In this document: positions 60,273 through 64,000 of the stretch, one piece after another
Layout of the letters: each line of letters opens with the position of its first letter
How positions within the stretch are numbered: position 1 is the stretch's first letter
DNA from: Capsicum annuum
Taxonomy: Eukaryota > Streptophyta > Magnoliopsida > Solanales > Solanaceae
Reading direction: 5' to 3'
Assembly (NCBI RefSeq): GCF_002878395.1
Contig: NC_061114.1
Span: 142,841,275 to 142,905,274 of the forward strand
DNA length: 64,000 bases
Made by a program: the position numbers and the translations under genes
The notes under the pieces: model-generated
The model's input: the letters and a program-made list of their open reading frames with translations, nothing else
The model's database searches: none
What the model was told of the DNA's origin: nothing

Positions 60273-61377
60273 TTGAACCTATTAGAAAAGACACTAAACA
60301 CAAACAGAAAATACGGTAGCATTAAAGAAATAACCTCAAAACTCTAACACCTTTGTATGCCTTACACTTAGATTTGCAACTGTTGAAGGATGTCTTATAT
60401 TCTGGATGGTAGTCAAAGTGTCGATTTCTACTCTTGATTGAATTTGATATTTGTTTGAAAGACTCAAAGGAAATGCATACGGACTTGAGCCATGAATTAA
60501 TGATGAAATTAAAACTAGAAAATCAAGAAAAAATAGGACAAAGAAAGAAATAGGCTGGAAGAACTAATCAACCAACTAACAAGGTGATTTATTGTGGTTA
60601 ATTAGTATAGGAATCAAAGAAAAGAAATTAAGAATCAAGAATTTAAACTTGGATAATTGAACCTCAGAAGAAGCAGATTTGTAACCCTTGAAATATGTTT
60701 AGAACAGGTGTGGAGGCAGGTGGTGACCCGCTCTCGCAAGTAGAGGGCGCAGATGAAACCAGTAGATAAGCAGGTGATCTTGTTTGGTCACCCACATTAG
60801 AAGGTGAGGGCGCAATTGGTTGGACAAAACACTTGGAAGATCTAGGATCCTTTTGGATTCTCTCTCCTAGAATATTTCATTTTCTTTTGGATATTCTTTT
60901 GTACTAACACCAAAAAACTCTCTTTCTTCCTTTTTGGATCAAAAACATTTTTCCCAATGATTTTTCTTGAAGATTTGAAGATCCTCAAGAACACGCAGAA
61001 CTTTCAATTTCCTAACTAGCTTATTTTGGCTCGAAATTTCATGAAACTTCATATTTAAGGTCGTTTCACCTTGCAAAACACTTTTCTACAAAATTTAACC
61101 CACAAATCAGCACCAAAAAAAGTAGATCTGAAAACCCACTTCACTTTTTTCTTCAATCTCAAGAACAACAATGGGATTTTTCGTCAAATCCACTCAAATC
61201 AAATCTCAAGCTTAAGATTCTGACTCAAAAACACTAGAAGGAACAAATTCTAGTTTGAAACTACAAAGAAGACTCAAAACACCAAATCTTTTAAAAGTTT
61301 TTCATAAGAACATTTTTCGTACTATTTTTTTTTATATATTTCCAAATACTAGAATAAAAAAAATGAGTCCAAGCCAT
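60273..61377 (-). other. 5' untranslated leader of element H
   Basis: About 1.1 kb between the primer site and gag. AT-rich, with long A- and T-runs and frequent tcaagaa/ttgaaga words, and no open frame of note. Leaders this long often hold packaging signals, but I see no specific structure. Confidence 0.5.
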
Positions 61378-61389
61378 GCTATTGTACCA
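61378..61389 (-). other. Diverged primer-binding site of element H
   Basis: The complement reads TGGTACAATAGC, compared with TGGTATCAGAGC for initiator Met-tRNA: the same first five and last three bases, with three changes between. It lies two bases inside the LTR boundary. Confidence 0.6.
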
Positions 61390-61391
61390 AA

Positions 61392-62078
61392 TGACAGCCA
61401 AAAATTATGGAAACTGGATTTTGTTTAATAAACGTAAAAAGATAATCCAATGATAGATGAAAATTAGAGACAAGAAGAAAAAGAAATTAAAAACTATCGG
61501 ATATATTCCCTACCCCCTAAATTACAAGCTTCAAATCATACCTAATTCCTATGGTGACCAAGAGGGAATTGATTTCCCTTGATATCATTCATTTCTAAGA
61601 CAAACATCAATAAATACTCATTAAACTATCTCAATAGAGATTTGGTCATCAATATTTAAAAGAAAACTAAGGAAATAAAGCATGGTTTGGGTATTTATAC
61701 CCATAGGTCAATTATTACAAACTAGGGCCCAAAAGAGACCCATTTTTATTAAACTAGTTAAATTAACCAATTTTGCTCATCTGCCTACGCAAGTCGGGGG
61801 CACAGATACCAATGTTTTTACCTACTATGCATGTAGCGCACCTGCAAAAGTAGGTGAGCTCATAGGCACACCCAGTATGCTTTTAAATCTATATCACACT
61901 CCTTTGATTCCTCCAAGGTCCTTTATCCTTTGTATACACAACCATTAACTTGCAACACCCTTTTGATGGTAGTAGAATTTCATCAAGAACCTCCCATTTC
62001 ATGAACATTACTTAGAGTACTTGAAGTTCCTAAGCTTGGCATCAAGTGAAGGGCCTTAAGCGTATTCAAATTGTATCA
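61392..62078 (-). repeat. 5' LTR of element H
   Basis: 687 bases, tgacagcc..attgtatca. On the minus strand it contains GGGTATAAATACCC (61689-61702), whose centre is a canonical plant TATA box and probably the promoter of H. The copy at 38281-38719 plus 55041-55327 is its partner. Confidence 0.87.
61692..61699 (-). promoter_or_regulatory. TATA box of the H LTR
   Basis: TATAAATA on the minus strand inside GGGTATAAATACCC. The transcription start would be about 30 bases to the left, near 61660. Confidence 0.55.
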
Positions 62079-62156
62079 AATAGTCATAGTCCCATCCTAG
62101 AATTCCTAACTAGCATGAAACCTATACATAGGAACATCTCATAGAGAAAAGTAGAT

Positions 62157-62260
62157 AGAAGCCTACCTCGATGCCGAACTGCAATCTTGAATCGTCCATT
62201 AATTTTTTAGAAGCCTACCTCGATGCCGAACTGCAATCTTGAATCGTCCATTAATTTTTT
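62157..62260. repeat. Perfect 52-base tandem duplication
   Basis: The unit starting agaagcctacctcgatgccg at 62157-62208 is repeated without change at 62209-62260. Identity in an otherwise decayed region suggests a recent event, or an assembly artefact. Confidence 0.92.
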
Positions 62261-62900
62261 GTCCTTTCTCCATGATCTCAAAATGATAATGCACTATCAA
62301 AATAATAATCTACACTCTAGTAAGATTAAAATGATACCCAAATTACAATATAAAACTTTGGGCCCAAATTCAGGTTAATAATGGGTTTATGGGACCTGCT
62401 AACACAATCTCAAATTGAATCCATCACGAGGTCCCTCGAAAGATAAGAAATGTATGCTTACAAGTGCAGCACGAATGGAATACAAATCAGTGCTCAAATT
62501 AGCCCCTAAAGTTAAGGAATTTAAGATCTAAATTCTAGGAATTTACAATGAAAAAGGATGGTATTAGATTGAAAAAATAACAAAAAATGGCCAAGGAGTG
62601 TTGAACTAGCTTACCTTAGCTTTAACGGATGATTCCCCATAATTTACCACACTTAATGATCAAAAAATGGAGGAAAAATCCCTAGGAAATGAAGATAAAT
62701 ACGGCGAAGGAAAGGAAATAAATCAAGAAGTATCCGTTTAAAGTAGCCACTAGGTCACTTAAGTGACAACCGCTTAAACGACATTTGACAGCTAAAGCGA
62801 TGGTTCAGGAATGTCGGGCACCACTTAAGAGGCAACCTAGTCGTTCAAGAGATGTTTGATTAAGCGGACATGGTTCACTAAATTTACCCTCAGCTAGGCA

Positions 62901-63007
62901 GCCAAGGTCACAAAAGCGGCCTAAGGATGCAAAAGCGGCCCAAGGTCGCAAAAGTGACCCAAGGCCACAAAAGCAGTCCAAGGTAACAAAAGTAGACCAA
63001 GGTCACT
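62901..63007. repeat. 19-base minisatellite
   Basis: Five copies of a gcccaaggtcacaaaagcg-like unit (first copy 18 bases, others 19) starting at 62901, 62919, 62938, 62957 and 62976, followed by a partial copy. The flanks carry cttaagtgac and taagcgac words. Confidence 0.85.
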
Positions 63008-63503
63008 TAGCGACTATCACTTAAGTGATACAAAAGCGGCTTAAGCGACTGCACCAGAAGCTGAGGCATCATACGTTGCTAAGTCAAGATAGACTTCAAT
63101 CGGGTGCTCGTAATTTCTTCGAACCCTCGTGAGTGTAAAGGAACTATTCTACCATACTAAATTTGACATTTCGAACTAAATAGAACCATCAGAACTTTCA
63201 TTCGAGATTGTTTTATGGTTCCCACACCTATGAGTCTAGAAGCCTCAAAACCCAAACAAGGGTCCCTTTAGCCTAAAATCAACGTTTTAGAGCTAATGTC
63301 ACTATCAAAATTCTCATCTAAGGTTATTTACTAGGAGTTATGGTTCAAGACCAATTCCTTAATAACAAAAGCTCTAAAACAAAGAAATAAGCCTAAAATC
63401 CAAACGAATTGTCCGATAATCGAACTGATACTATAGACGCTATGAGAAAGCTGAAACATTGAAAATGGAGGAAAATTAAGAAAATGACCTAAAGGGTCAT
63501 TAC

Positions 63504-64000
63504 TCATATGCTAGCATTTAATACTAATGAACCTTAAACCCTAAATGAAAACCTTAGTGGATGCTAAAATTTATTATTATGAAGGTTGTATACTTTACCT
63601 AATTAAGAAATATAAAAGAATCATATAGAATAAAAAGGATAGTTAGAAAGATGTATATTTTAGTTGAAACATCATTTTTGAATGTCCAAAAATATATAAT
63701 TTTTTATCTTTTATATATAATTCTTGAAAAAATATATTTTTTTCAAAATATATATATTATTATTATTTATGTATACCTATAATTTGAGAAACATAAAGGA
63801 GATGATTTTTTCTAAAGCCTGGTCTTTCAATGAAGGGCAAAAAGTTCCAATCACTATTCTACGGCCTTCACACTTCTAATGTATTGCAGATACTGCCTTC
63901 TTTTTAATAAAGAAAAGATTATAGTTACTTGATTTTAATATTATTTAATTTAATCTTATTTATTTTTTTTACATTATGAAATCAACTTAATAAAAATTTA
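63504..64000. other. AT-rich tail with a perfect hairpin
   Basis: Unlike the retroelements in composition: long A/T runs, and at 63724-63746 an inverted repeat TTGAAAAAA/TTTTTTCAA around a TATA centre. A less AT-rich piece at 63815-63900 (aaagcctggtctttcaatg) could be single-copy host DNA. No gene can be supported. Confidence 0.45.

Larger units (their letters stand above)
38281..62078 (-). mobile_element. Element H: Reina-like chromovirus with short LTRs, split by element I
   Basis: LTRs begin tgatagcc/tgacagcc and end attgtatca, giving TG..CA termini. The left flank ends actag and the right flank starts aatag, a 5-bp target duplication with one mismatch. Without I (and F inside it) H is about 7.5 kb. 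It has its own gag and pol of a different clade from A-G: protease IDSGCCNNVAS, and integrase LYTPLPTPLHLWLDISMDF. The primer site is a diverged Met-tRNA match. Confidence 0.88.
62079..63503. other. Target sequence of element H, possibly part of an older LTR
   Basis: No coding frame. It contains a perfect 52-base tandem duplication (62157-62260), a 19-base minisatellite (62901-63007) and several cttaagtgac/gcttaagcgac words (62750-63050). The end of the stretch, ctaaagggtcattac near 63490-63503, resembles the ends of the minus-strand LTRs, and the repeat-rich block lies at the same relative distance from it as in those LTRs. It could be a decayed LTR, but no PBS or PPT confirms this. Confidence 0.4.

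Noticed and set aside
59509..60319. Plus-strand frames of 60-99 residues across the H gag region
   Set aside because: They are shadows of the minus-strand gag, which is supported by its start, core and basic tail.
61689..61702. Counting the H palindrome GGGTATAAATACCC as the same element as the Tekay-like LTR palindrome
   Set aside because: In H it coincides with a TATA box and the surrounding LTR is unrelated, so the similarity may be chance or convergence.
62901..63007. CRISPR-like array
   Set aside because: Units are 19 bases with no spacers, diverged, and in plant retroelement-type sequence; it is a minisatellite.
63815..63900. Possible exon of a host gene near the right edge
   Set aside because: Less AT-rich than its surroundings, but without a long frame, convincing splice sites or a recognisable protein.

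Overview
This 64-kb window is plant nuclear DNA made almost entirely of decayed, nested LTR retrotransposons. I found no intact host gene, rRNA, tRNA or CRISPR array. Most elements are Ty3/gypsy chromoviruses. Their polyproteins run gag, protease, RT, RNase H, integrase and a C-terminal chromodomain-like tail. Their LTRs are long (about 2.1-3.5 kb), start TGTAATRCC and end RTTACA, and are followed by a primer-binding site matching initiator Met-tRNA (TGGTATCAGAGC). This looks like the Tekay/Del clade. Long-LTR Del-type elements, AT-rich sequence and this LTR style suggest a Solanaceae genome, possibly pepper (Capsicum) or a relative; that is recognition from memory, not a search. Every coding region has stops or frameshifts.

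Layout, left half. Element B (minus strand) is the oldest layer: its 3' LTR reaches the left edge and its pol is split. Element A (1719-12097, minus) is a complete LTR-to-LTR copy inserted in B's integrase, with target-site duplication agtga/actga. From 13947 two related minus-strand elements, C and D, form an array LTR-internal-LTR-internal-LTR in which the middle LTR is shared. C entered B's RT; the third LTR of the array is cut at about 29850. There it abuts E, a plus-strand, 5'-truncated element that keeps a gag remnant, a 3' region and a 3.46-kb 3' LTR. E in turn abuts the gag start of G (minus), whose 5' LTR ends at 38139.

Layout, right half. Element H (38281-62078, minus) has short LTRs (about 0.7 kb) and a Reina-like chromovirus pol. 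I (38720-55035, minus, Tekay-like) is inserted in H's 3' LTR, and F (42371-49351, plus) is inserted in I's integrase. Each of the three nesting steps shows a 5-bp duplication with one mismatch or fewer changes than expected by chance. F is a gag-only, non-autonomous element: pol is missing from the protease catalytic site onward. From 62079 to the end lies the sequence H inserted into, which includes a perfect 52-bp tandem duplication, a 19-bp minisatellite and an AT-rich tail.

How the parts work together. Several Tekay-like copies share a splice-donor-like CAG/GTATGT inside the LTR leader and a pyrimidine-rich ACAG acceptor three bases before the gag ATG. If used, splicing would remove the long U5 and the primer-binding site from the gag mRNA, separating translation templates from genomic RNA. 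The LTRs also share a GGGTAT..ATACCC palindrome with paired base changes, and a four-copy ACCT..AGGGT motif. E and F both carry a second internal polypurine tract. These are the observations most worth checking.
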